Of a stretch of 64,000 nt of DNA, positions 55,890 through 64,000 are shown one piece after another. The notes under the pieces are model-generated. The model had not been told where the DNA came from. It was given only the letters and a program-made list of their open reading frames with translations, and searched no databases. Each line of letters opens with the position of its first letter. The first letter of the stretch is position 1. Origin of the DNA: Closterium sp. NIES-65 (Eukaryota > Streptophyta > Zygnematophyceae > Desmidiales > Closteriaceae); contig CANXME010001279.1 of NCBI GenBank assembly GCA_948144175.1, positions 248,001 to 312,000 of the forward strand, in the 5' to 3' direction. Both the position numbers and the translations under genes were made by a program.

Positions 55890-57068
55890 ATGGCCGACCT
55901 CAATCTCGCCACGTTGACGCAGGAGCAACTCGATCGTCTCGTGCGACAATTGGAGGATTCGGCGCTTGAAATCGCGACGCTCACGGCGGAACGTGACTCC
56001 GCCCGTCAACAGTCCACGGTGAATGCTCCGACAACATCCCACGCACCAACCAATGTCTCTGTACATTCGGAGGAGCCGATTATCATTTCATCCGGCACAC
56101 CAACGCAACACAACAGCACGGGACAGCGCTCAGGCGCAGCCAGTGACGGCGCAGCCCAACCGATGCCCGGCATGGGAGGGAACAGGAGCACGCTAAGCCC
56201 ACGGGAGCCCCGAGAAGCCCGTCGGCACGTGGAGTTTGCGACGACAAGTGGTGAAAACGCCATGATGGCCCCAATGCCACTCAAGCCGCAACGCCCGCCC
56301 TGCTTCGACCCAAGCCAACGCGGCGGCCCGACAGTTCAATCGTGGGTCTTCACGATGAATGTGTTTTTCGACGCCAACTACGTCGAGTCGGACGCCGCCA
56401 AGATTCGGTATGCGGTTTCACTACTCAGGGGCCCCGCCATGGACTGGTGGCGAGTCATCGTGACGTCGCCACGCGCCTACGAGCCACCGTCGCACGAGGA
56501 AGGGCCCTCGGGTCCAGCTGTCACCTGGAGTTCGTTCTGCGAAACAGCCCAATACAGCACGTGGGATGCGTGGTGCGCAGGGCTTCGGGCGCGTTTTGAG
56601 CCGATCGCGGCTTCGATTTCGGCGCGTCAGAAACTGCGCACTTGGCGCCAGCTCGGGTCGGTTCAAGACTACACCAGCGGTTTTCTCGCACTTTGCGAAC
56701 AGGTCGGCTACATGCACGAGGCGGAGCGGGTGGACCGTTACGTCGGAGGGCTGAAGCCGGACATATCGCACGAGATAATGCTACGCGGGCTATCGAATTT
56801 CAACGAAATCCTCGCGCTCGCCGAGAAAATCGATATCCTACGCCGACCGAGACCGGGGTCCTATTTCGGACATCGCCCTCGGGGACCGATCGAGCACGCC
56901 ACTGTACATGCCGTCGCAACGAATGCAGCTGCCACGCCATTTAGAGGGCGCTGCTTTGCTTGCAACCGGCCGGGCCATCGCAAGAGCGAATGTCCAGAGG
57001 AGCTGAGGCGTCGAGGAGCAGAGCAGGGGAAGGAGTCTCGGAGGCAGGGAAACGCCAGCAGTCAGTAG
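55890..57068 (+). CDS. Gypsy Gag
   Basis: 392 codons from an ATG in good context (GCCATGG). The frame opens 66 bases earlier at a GTG. The N-terminus is helical with a heptad-like stretch (LTQEQLDRLVRQLEDSALEI), followed by a disordered Ser/Pro/Thr region, then a retrotransposon Gag core (VQSWVFTMNVFFDANYV; AMDWWRVIV; FEPIAASISARQKLRTWRQL) and a classical zinc knuckle CFACNRPGHRKSEC near residues 355-368. It forms the particle and binds the element RNA. Its end overlaps the Pol frame by about 109 bp. Confidence 0.93.
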   Translation: MADLNLATLTQEQLDRLVRQLEDSALEIATLTAERDSARQQSTVNAPTTSHAPTNVSVHSEEPIIISSGTPTQHNSTGQRSGAASDGAAQPMPGMGGNRSTLSPREPREARRHVEFATTSGENAMMAPMPLKPQRPPCFDPSQRGGPTVQSWVFTMNVFFDANYVESDAAKIRYAVSLLRGPAMDWWRVIVTSPRAYEPPSHEEGPSGPAVTWSSFCETAQYSTWDAWCAGLRARFEPIAASISARQKLRTWRQLGSVQDYTSGFLALCEQVGYMHEAERVDRYVGGLKPDISHEIMLRGLSNFNEILALAEKIDILRRPRPGSYFGHRPRGPIEHATVHAVATNAAATPFRGRCFACNRPGHRKSECPEELRRRGAEQGKESRRQGNASSQ

Positions 57069-60000
57069 AAGTTGGGCCAACTACTGACGAGACTGCCTGC
57101 TCGCCCAACCACACCGACCCTCACCGAGTCACAGTACCGATTCACGCCATCGATCGGGCTCGGATGAATAAGGAGGGTACAGCGACGGATTGCCCGGTAC
57201 TGATCTACGGGAAAATACAGGGAGCAGCAGTGAAAATCTTCATTGACGGAGGAGCAAGTCACAGCTTAGTTAATACTGCAACCGCACGGAAATTACAGTT
57301 AACACTTAACCGATGTTTACCTGAGATAGATGCACGCTTAGTCGACGGCACGCCTTTGGCCATACGAGAAAAAGTGGAGCGAGTAAAAGTCCGCTGCGGG
57401 GGAAACTTCGGGTTTACACAGGAAATGCTCGCAACGACGCTGGATGGGCACGACATTTTACTGGGACGTGATTGGCTGCGACGGTACAACCCACGGATCG
57501 ACTGGACGACGGGGAGCTGCACGGTGCGAAGTAGCGGTAACTGGGTCGTCCTACCTCGCTGGCGGCCACCCGAATCTTCGACAGTCCAGGTCAACGCCAT
57601 CGCGATGAAACGGGCTGTCGCTGCTGGAGTTGACGTGTACGCAGTGGATATCGCAGTAGTAGAAAAAGACGAGCAGCAGAACGATTTACAGAAACTGCTA
57701 GCAGCCGTACCGACCGAATTACAAGCACTACTGAAACGGTTCCCGGGGATATTTCCGGATGATTTACCACAGGGACTGCCACCTCAGCGAGCGCACGACC
57801 ATCGGATCGAGCTAGAACCGGGGGCACAGCCAACAGTACAGCGGCAATTTCGACTGACACAGCCCGAGCTCGACGAGTTAAGGAAGCAGTTAGATTACCT
57901 GTTAGAGAAGCAGTTTATTCGACCGAGCTCGTCACCGTTCGCCGCACCCATACTGTTCACACCGAAAAAAGACGGAGGTTTTCGCATGTGCATCGACTAC
58001 CGCGCGCTTAACCGAGTAACAGTCAAATCGCGATACCCCATCCCCCGCGCCGACGAACTGATTGACCAACTGCGAACAGCACGTGTCTTTTCGAAAATAG
58101 ATTTACGAGGAGGTTACCATCAGATTCGCGTCGAACCATCGGACTGCGCAAAAACAGCATTTAGGACTCGGTACGGGTCATTCGAGTATACAGTAATGCC
58201 CTTCGGGTTGACGAACGCGCCTGCGACTTTTCAGATGACCATGAACGAGGCATTTAGGCCACTTTTAGATAAATGCGTCATCGTTTACCTAGACGATATC
58301 CTCGTTTACAGTCGGGATAAGCAGCAACACTTAGCAGATCTTGAAGCAGTTTTTAAGGTTTTAGAGGAACATCGGCTGCTCACCAAGGGCTCCAAGTGCG
58401 AGTTTTTTAAGGATAGGCTAGAGTTTTTAGGTCACGTCATTTCAGAGGCTGGGGTTGAGATTGACCCAAAGAAGCTGGACACGGTAAAAGCGTGGCGCCC
58501 CCCGACGAACATCACGGAACTGCAGAGTTTTTTAGGGTTTGTTAATTACGTTCGACGGTTCGTGCCCGACATGGCACGTTTAACCGCCCCACTAACTGAT
58601 TTACTGCGTAAGGGGGTCGCTTTTACGTGGGGGGAGAAAGAGCATGCTGCCTTCTCTGCCCTAAAAAACGTTCTCTGCTCACCACCCGTCCTACGCATCG
58701 CTGATCCCCACCGCCCTTTCGAAGTGGTTACCGACGCAAGTGACATCGCCATCGGAGCTGTACTGTTACAGGACTTCGGCAACGGCCTCCAACCCATCGC
58801 CTACGAATCACGAAAACTACATCCGCCTGAGCGAAATTATCCGATACACGACCGCGAAATGCTCGCGATCGTGCATGCATTCAAAGTTTGGCGCTGCTAC
58901 TTGACTGGCGCAGACGTGACAGTACGGACAGACCACCGATCTCTACAGTACCTCCGCGCACAGCCCCACCTCAACCCACGACAGATTCGATGGCTCGATT
59001 TCCTCGAGTCGAATTTTCACTATACGGTCACATACAAAAAAGGAGCATCGAATATCGCCGACGCACTGACCCGCCCCACTGCCCAGATCCACGCGATACT
59101 ACTCGCCCAGACCAGCCCACTGCTTACCGGCCTATTTACCCACGGATATCAAACAGACCCGTTCTTTACAGGAGGCAACTCACAGCAATTCGCAGCGGCA
59201 AAAGGAGTCTATTACGTAAAAACTGGAACCGACCGCATCTGGGTACCGGGATACACGTTACTTCGGGAACTACTGTTACAGGAAGCACACGACGGAGTTA
59301 CCTCGGGACATTTCGGGGTAGAAAAAACACGGCAGCAGCTGCAGCGGTACTACTACTGGCCAGAAATGTTGACTGACGTGCAACGACACGTGGCATCGTG
59401 TCCCACTTGCCAGCTCATGAAGACAAGCAGGAAGCGACCAGCAGGGCAATTACAACCCATCCCGCCTCCAGAGCGTGCTTGGCAGCAGGTGACAATGGAC
59501 TTCGTCACGGGGTTACCAGCTGGGGCGAGTGGGAATGACGCGATCCTGGTCGTCGTCGATCGACTAACGAAAATGACTCATTTCGCAGCATGCAGGAAAT
59601 CCATCACAGCCGAGGAAACCGCCCGACTATTCATCTCCACCGTCGTACGCCTGCACGGGATACCCGCGTCGATCATCAGCGACAGGGACACGAAATTCAC
59701 CAGCAACTTCTGGCGGAACCTGTGGCAGCAGTTCGGCACGCGCTTACAGTTCAGTTCATCCTATCACCCCGAAACCGACGGACAGACGGAACGGACAAAT
59801 CAGACCATGGAGCAGCTGATTCGAGCCACGTGCGACGACCCGAATACGTGGGAACAGCAACTGCCACTCATTGAGTTCGCATACAATAACGCACCATCAG
59901 CCACGACGCAACAGTCGCCGTTTTATCTAAATTACGGACAGGACCCAACAGTACCCATGACACCAAATCCCGACAACCCCGTCCCACGAGCACAACAGTT

Positions 60001-60556
60001 CGCCGAGATCCTGCAAGCAGCACGGACCAGGGCAGCAGAAGCAATAAAAAAATCAAACATCATCGCTAAACGCAACGCCGATCGACATCGCAGACCCGTT
60101 ACTTATCAGCCCGACGACCTCGTTTTACTCGACACTCAGAACCTTCGCCTGCCCATCACTCCTAAACTTCGCCCCCGATATTGTGGGCCATTTCGCATCA
60201 GCCACATGATCACACCCGTCACCGCCCACCTCCTCCTCCCCGCTGACTGGTACGTCAGCCCGTCATTCCACGTCAGCCTACTTCGCCCTTACATCCCATC
60301 CACGAGCCAACTGCCACGAAATCGCCCAGCCAGCATGACACGTCCCCCAACCGAACCACTCATCACCCCTGAAAAAATCCTCAGCCACCGCGTCCGCGAC
60401 CCTCGGGGAGCCCGAAGGATCGAGTTCCTACTTCGCTGGAAGGACCGAACGCCCACAGAAGACAACTGGGTCCCCCTGGATAAAATTGAGAACCACCCTG
60501 TCTTCACCGAGTATCTGCGAAGCCGAAATTTCCGCGACGTCCATGCGCTCTCGTAA
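56960..60556 (+). CDS. Gypsy Pol (protease, RT, RNase H, integrase, chromodomain)
   Basis: An uninterrupted frame of about 1198 codons in the -1 frame relative to Gag. It has no convincing own ATG at its start, so it is probably made as a Gag-Pol fusion by frameshifting. Order: aspartic protease (KIFIDGGASHSLVN near 57245; the triad is Asp-Gly-Gly where many families have Asp-Ser/Thr-Gly), RVT_1 ([26 protein letters not shown] near 58286), RNase H (VTDASDIAIGAVL), an H2C2 zinc finger (near 59300-59420), DDE integrase (MDFVTGLPAG; IISDRDTKFTSNFW; SSYHPETDGQTERTNQ) and a C-terminal chromodomain (RIEFLLRWKDRTPTEDNWVP), which in this family directs insertion to chromatin. It looks whole. Confidence 0.95.
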   Translation: MQPAGPSQERMSRGAEASRSRAGEGVSEAGKRQQSVEVGPTTDETACSPNHTDPHRVTVPIHAIDRARMNKEGTATDCPVLIYGKIQGAAVKIFIDGGASHSLVNTATARKLQLTLNRCLPEIDARLVDGTPLAIREKVERVKVRCGGNFGFTQEMLATTLDGHDILLGRDWLRRYNPRIDWTTGSCTVRSSGNWVVLPRWRPPESSTVQVNAIAMKRAVAAGVDVYAVDIAVVEKDEQQNDLQKLLAAVPTELQALLKRFPGIFPDDLPQGLPPQRAHDHRIELEPGAQPTVQRQFRLTQPELDELRKQLDYLLEKQFIRPSSSPFAAPILFTPKKDGGFRMCIDYRALNRVTVKSRYPIPRADELIDQLRTARVFSKIDLRGGYHQIRVEPSDCAKTAFRTRYGSFEYTVMPFGLTNAPATFQMTMNEAFRPLLDKCVIVYLDDILVYSRDKQQHLADLEAVFKVLEEHRLLTKGSKCEFFKDRLEFLGHVISEAGVEIDPKKLDTVKAWRPPTNITELQSFLGFVNYVRRFVPDMARLTAPLTDLLRKGVAFTWGEKEHAAFSALKNVLCSPPVLRIADPHRPFEVVTDASDIAIGAVLLQDFGNGLQPIAYESRKLHPPERNYPIHDREMLAIVHAFKVWRCYLTGADVTVRTDHRSLQYLRAQPHLNPRQIRWLDFLESNFHYTVTYKKGASNIADALTRPTAQIHAILLAQTSPLLTGLFTHGYQTDPFFTGGNSQQFAAAKGVYYVKTGTDRIWVPGYTLLRELLLQEAHDGVTSGHFGVEKTRQQLQRYYYWPEMLTDVQRHVASCPTCQLMKTSRKRPAGQLQPIPPPERAWQQVTMDFVTGLPAGASGNDAILVVVDRLTKMTHFAACRKSITAEETARLFISTVVRLHGIPASIISDRDTKFTSNFWRNLWQQFGTRLQFSSSYHPETDGQTERTNQTMEQLIRATCDDPNTWEQQLPLIEFAYNNAPSATTQQSPFYLNYGQDPTVPMTPNPDNPVPRAQQFAEILQAARTRAAEAIKKSNIIAKRNADRHRRPVTYQPDDLVLLDTQNLRLPITPKLRPRYCGPFRISHMITPVTAHLLLPADWYVSPSFHVSLLRPYIPSTSQLPRNRPASMTRPPTEPLITPEKILSHRVRDPRGARRIEFLLRWKDRTPTEDNWVPLDKIENHPVFTEYLRSRNFRDVHALS

Positions 60557-60583
60557 GAGGGGCCTCCTTGGGGAGGGGGGTAG

Positions 60584-60925
60584 TGTAAGGAAATTCCCTT
60601 TTCCTTACTTCGCGTCCCTGCCCAGCGCGTACGTCACTGTAGCACCTCAGTCAGCACCGTTACCACTCGCGACCATCGCATCATTCATCATCCCGCCTTT
60701 TTCGCACATCGCATCCCGACCTCACGGCTCGGCTGGTAACCCGCGCTCCGGGCCTACGCTTCGACACTTTCCCAACCTCAGTCCCAGGCTCGACGCGCGA
60801 CAACCACAGTCCATTACCGTTACCACTATTGTTTCGCTATATAATCCTTCGCTCATGCCTTCGCTCATTGTACTTTTGCTTCGATAGTGCAATTCTCGTT
60901 CCTTCACTCAATTGCACACGTAACA
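60584..60925 (+). repeat. 3' LTR of the young Gypsy
   Basis: 342 bp, identical to 55368-55709 as read, ending 213 bp before the MTOPVIB start codon and followed by ATTCC. Confidence 0.95.
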
Positions 60926-61138
60926 ATTCCACGTAACCGATTCTCAAGGTTCCGTGTCGTCAAATTCGCGCAGCAGCAAAACACTTGCAGAGTGGTTCTC
61001 AAGCACTGAGAACCCAAGGGAACATCTACAAAACTCCTAGCCAAGAGCACTCTATCGCTATACCACAGCTAGTCGACAACGATCATCCTCTCCTTCAAGG
61101 CTTGCTTGGGTCGAGTTTCCTCATTGTCAAAACGCTAG

Positions 61139-63193
61139 ATGGAGGTCTGTACTGCTAGGCTAGACGGAATTGCCGCAATTCACGCTTTGGTCGTCGAAGC
61201 CATTAGGTGCTGTCAATCTGGATATGTAGATCAAGCAGATTCCAGATGCATCACTATCTCGCTAGTCAAAGTTGCTGGTGTCAACTCAGAAGACAATGTC
61301 GAGGTTTCAAAAGGAACATTTGCGATAAATCACACTGGAGAGCCTCTGGCAGACAAGAATCCCGCAACCTTCATCAATCGTCTAATTTCGTCTACTACCT
61401 TCCAGCAGACGGCTGGGGCACTTGGTTTCCCACAAATTGCCTGGGGTGAGAACCCTACAAGATTCCGTTGGTTATCGGTAGCCTACCAAAGCACATTTCT
61501 GTAGTTGTCGTTTGGGAGATAGATAACTCACCAGTTTCCAGGTTTCCCCTTTCCGCAGGTGACTCCGTTGCATTGATGACCACAGGTAAGTGTGTCGTGG
61601 GCATTTTCTGGTTCTCATTAACGGAAAAATTCATGTGGGTAGTCGTCACAGGAATTCACGACACCGACGTTAAGAGGTACGTTGTCGACGTTCTAGATGA
61701 AGGTCAACCGACATGGTCTCAACTTCCCTCAATTGGGAAGCCAAAGGGAGCCTACTTCTCTGGCTTCGAGGTTTCTTTCGATTTTCATGGAGTCGTAGAG
61801 GATGCTGCGTTGAGACTCTACGAGCTCATCGGGATGGTGCGTACACAATGTTATGGCACAAGTCTCGAACGCAATGATCAATACTGAAATTACACCTTTT
61901 TTGTGTTCAGGTGACCGTACTTCAATCACAGGTACGCTGAATCTGTTTGCTGTTTCTTTGCTTGTGGCATGAATTACCACCTCATCCCCCATGACACGTT
62001 TCAGACTGCTATCAGCCTTTCATTGGGAAATTTCTGTGACGAGTTTCTAAAATTGATCCATGACTTACCGTCCGCACCAAAAGAGGCCGCCCCCGGGGTG
62101 CTACAGTTATCATATGCTCCAGATGACGAAGCCTTTGAGCTCAGCAGATTAGACAGGTTCAAGAAAGGCGTGCTCCAGTCGTGGTTATTAGAACGTGATG
62201 TTAGGTCAGACTCGGGGCAAGGGCAGACAAAGGCTGCTCCATGTATCGCATCAGGTAGCGCGACTCATCGCTCATGGAATTTGGACTGCATTGCTTCGTA
62301 TGAAGAAGGGTCGAAGGATGAAATCATCGTGAGTGAAAACTAGATTACGGACCTTAATCCTCTTTCACCTTTTTTTGAAGGATAAATAAGTGTCTTTTTA
62401 CTTACAGGTGAAGGTGTTCAAAGACTGGTCGCCCCTTCTTGATGGATCCAGTCCCATAGTGGCCTTGTCTGAAAGCAAGCTCTGGAGCAGTTTCGGAATT
62501 AGCATTGCGGATGCTGCTATTCACAGTTTTTACGGTATTCTCCACACCGAGAAGAGTTATATGGAGAAGCACCTCAATATATATCTCCATCTGCACAGCC
62601 AACATATCTCATCGTATGCGTCTCGCTCCCATCCACCCGGATCTCTTGCTTTATCTCTCCCTCTACCCTACGTATTGTTTTTGCTTGTCTGGATTGACGT
62701 GTTCTGCATTCTAAGTTGCACCCAACTCCTCTTGAGGACTTTCCATAAAGCAGTGAAAAATCTGAAGCCGTTTCACGGAAAATCCTTCTGAAGCTTGTCA
62801 AGGATGCAGTTATTGCATCGTTACAACATCTCAAGACTCAGCTTCCTGGAGATTTTTCAACTGTACATCAAGCAAAGGTAAACAAGGGATACCATGCTCA
62901 CTATATTGTGGTTGAGTGGATCAGTGGATGATGAGTTTGTCTTTCAGGTTGGCAATTGCTTGCCGGATCTGGCAACCAGCCTTGCAGCTATAGTGGCGGA
63001 TTCCAGCAATCCACATTTTCAAGAAGAGTGCTCCAAGATATTAGGTGTTGAGGACATCAAAGATGTGGAAGCTGCCATCCTGGAAAGGCTGAGTAAGATT
63101 TCACTGACATCTCAAGATCGAGGGAAAAAGCTGCATTGCAAGCGTCAGTTGAAGATGGTGGATGATTTGGATGTAGATTGGACGCTTGAGTGA
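61139..63193 (+). CDS. MTOPVIB: MTOPVIB: meiotic topoisomerase VIB-like protein
   Basis: My model has eight exons: 61139-61445, 61559-61585, 61652-61836, 61911-61931, 62005-62328, 62408-62613, 62754-62877 and 62948-63193. All introns are GT...AG (113, 66, 74, 73, 79, 140, 70 bp) and all phases agree, giving 479 aa, close to the roughly 490 of plant MTOPVIB. In plants this protein joins SPO11-1 and SPO11-2 in the complex that makes meiotic double-strand breaks. Landmarks, compared with recalled angiosperm sequences: VVEAIRCCQ (N-terminal helix), DSVALMTTGIHDTDVKRY (formed only by joining exons 1-3), GAYFSGFEV, ADAAIHSFYG and the C-terminal LPDLATSLAAIV...HFQEECSKILGV. The GHKL N-box region is degenerate (NHTGEP), as expected for a non-canonical ATPase fold. 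No stop or frameshift is seen. Identity is by eye. Confidence 0.82.
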
Positions 63194-63434
63194 TGAAAAT
63201 GTTGTCACACGCTTGATTGTCCCATCAATCAAGACGTTCATGCGCCACATTGCTCTCAGGGGCAGTTCTTTTTGCAACATTTGGATGTCAGGCTCTTGAA
63301 ACGTGTTAGTGGCACACAAGAATGTACGGTTGATTCTAGTACAAACACCGAGTACGGTAACGAGGATAACTTTAGGGGCTAGGAGGGAGGAATTGGCTGA
63401 CGCGGTAACCTAGAATAACACGTCGTTCAACCCA
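63194..63434. other. Spacer after MTOPVIB
   Basis: 241 bp with no gene seen. There is no clear AATAAA; the MTOPVIB 3' end and the start region of any next gene must share this space. Confidence 0.5.
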
Positions 63435-63839
63435 ATGAAACGCTCCCAAAAAACCGCCCATGCTATTAGCAAATCAGCTTCCTTCCCTCACTTCGGCATT
63501 GATCTCATTGGCAGCATGTCCCCGTCTGCCTTTGGATCTGCGAATGCGGATCCACGTCACCTGTCACGAAATCAAGCTGGCTTTTCTTCAGATGGGCAGA
63601 TTGGGCGCGCATTCATTGCTGCGCTCAGGCAATCAGCGGAGGGGTCTGCCAGAGAGGCAAGCAGCATGGCGCAGTGTGGGGGAATTGAGCGCGTGGATGC
63701 GGCAGAGGCTCCCATGACAGGGCGGAAAGGTGTGTTGAGAAACCGAGGCGGCTCGGGCAGTCAGAGCCAAGATTTTGCTGATTTCTGTTGTTCAGTCCAT
63801 TCTTGGCATGGACCAGAGGTTGCGGTTTCGCCGGGATGA
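63435..63839 (+). CDS. Hypothetical ORF, possible first exon of a further gene
   Basis: A 134-codon frame I do not recognise, rich in Ser, Ala, Gly and Arg, beginning MKRSQKTAHAISKSASFPHF. The basic, hydroxylated N-terminus could be an organelle-targeting sequence. Candidate splice donors exist inside it, so it may be a first exon running beyond the window. It may equally be chance, as GC-rich sequence opens long frames. Confidence 0.3.
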   Translation: MKRSQKTAHAISKSASFPHFGIDLIGSMSPSAFGSANADPRHLSRNQAGFSSDGQIGRAFIAALRQSAEGSAREASSMAQCGGIERVDAAEAPMTGRKGVLRNRGGSGSQSQDFADFCCSVHSWHGPEVAVSPG

Positions 63840-64000
63840 AGCTCGCTGGTAACTAAGCCGGTAACCACTGCTACGGGAACCCAGTTTACCTGTGACGAAG
63901 CTCGCTGCAATCGCAAGTCTGCTTCGTTTTCTCGCAGAGCGAAACCCATGCTGCAGGCAAACACAAGACGGGCAGCATGTGAAGACTTTTTTTGGCTTCT

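Larger units (their letters stand above)
55368..60925 (+). mobile_element. Chromodomain Gypsy element, whole-looking
   Basis: A 5558-bp Ty3/Gypsy chromovirus. LTRs of 342 bp (55368-55709 and 60584-60925) begin TG, end CA and read identically. The target-site duplication ATTCC lies at 55363-55367 and 60926-60930. The primer-binding site TGGTATCAGAGCC starts at 55712. A polypurine tract (GGGGAGGGGGGTAG) precedes the 3' LTR. Gag and Pol frames are both uninterrupted and overlap, with Pol in the -1 frame, as in Gypsy elements that use -1 ribosomal frameshifting. Identical LTRs mean a very recent insertion. It landed between two host genes. Confidence 0.96.

Overview
The window is nuclear DNA of a streptophyte (a charophyte-grade green alga or an early-diverging land plant; I cannot place it further). 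Three lines of evidence support this. A spliced gene at the right end closely resembles plant MTOPVIB, the topoisomerase VIB-like partner of SPO11. Next to it lies a spliced gene resembling a DUF3598-like plastid-type plant protein. The rest is plant-style Copia, chromodomain Gypsy and L1-like elements primed by initiator-methionine tRNA. Introns are short (66-273 bp), the host genes have AATAAA signals or plausible ends, and nothing looks bacterial.

Roughly four fifths of the window is retroelement, nested in layers that can be resolved base by base from 5-bp target-site duplications (TSDs). (1) 2579-20541: an old, broken Copia element (here 'A', TSD ATTCA) carries two separate young Copia insertions, both whole in reading frame: 'C' at 3989-10485 (TSD AGCCT, 879-bp LTRs) and 'B' at 11376-18923 (TSD GGGTG, identical 133-bp LTRs). 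(2) 20939-22462: a small non-autonomous LTR element 'H'. (3) about 22519-35650, minus strand: a broken L1-like LINE, interrupted by a broken minus-strand chromodomain Gypsy (24228-31405) and by the non-autonomous LTR element 'G' (31866-33273, TSD GTGTT). The Gypsy itself contains the non-autonomous LTR element 'F' (28819-30586, TSD GCCCG). (4) 35897-49460: a broken Copia 'D' (TSD AATAG) holding another broken Copia 'E' (38703-45286, TSD GTACT). (5) 55368-60925: a whole-looking chromodomain Gypsy with identical 342-bp LTRs (TSD ATTCC).

Host genes lie between 51.8 kb and the right end, all on the plus strand: an unrecognised ORF (51839-52750), the DUF3598-like gene (53045-55265, four exons), MTOPVIB (61139-63193, eight exons, 479 aa) and an unassigned ORF (63435-63839). 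Without the young Gypsy, only about 300 bp would separate the DUF3598-like polyadenylation signal from the MTOPVIB start codon, so the ancestral locus was compact.

The A/B/D/E Copia group is unusual. It has very short LTRs (118-133 bp) on long elements, GC-rich tandem arrays in the leader, a glycine-rich Gag with an atypical Cys-His motif (C-x13-C-x3-H-x4-C), and a tandem Gly-Gly-Ala-Glu-Pro linker between integrase and reverse transcriptase. The small elements F, G and H share end sequences with this group and were probably mobilised by it. All element calls, splice models and homologies are by eye.
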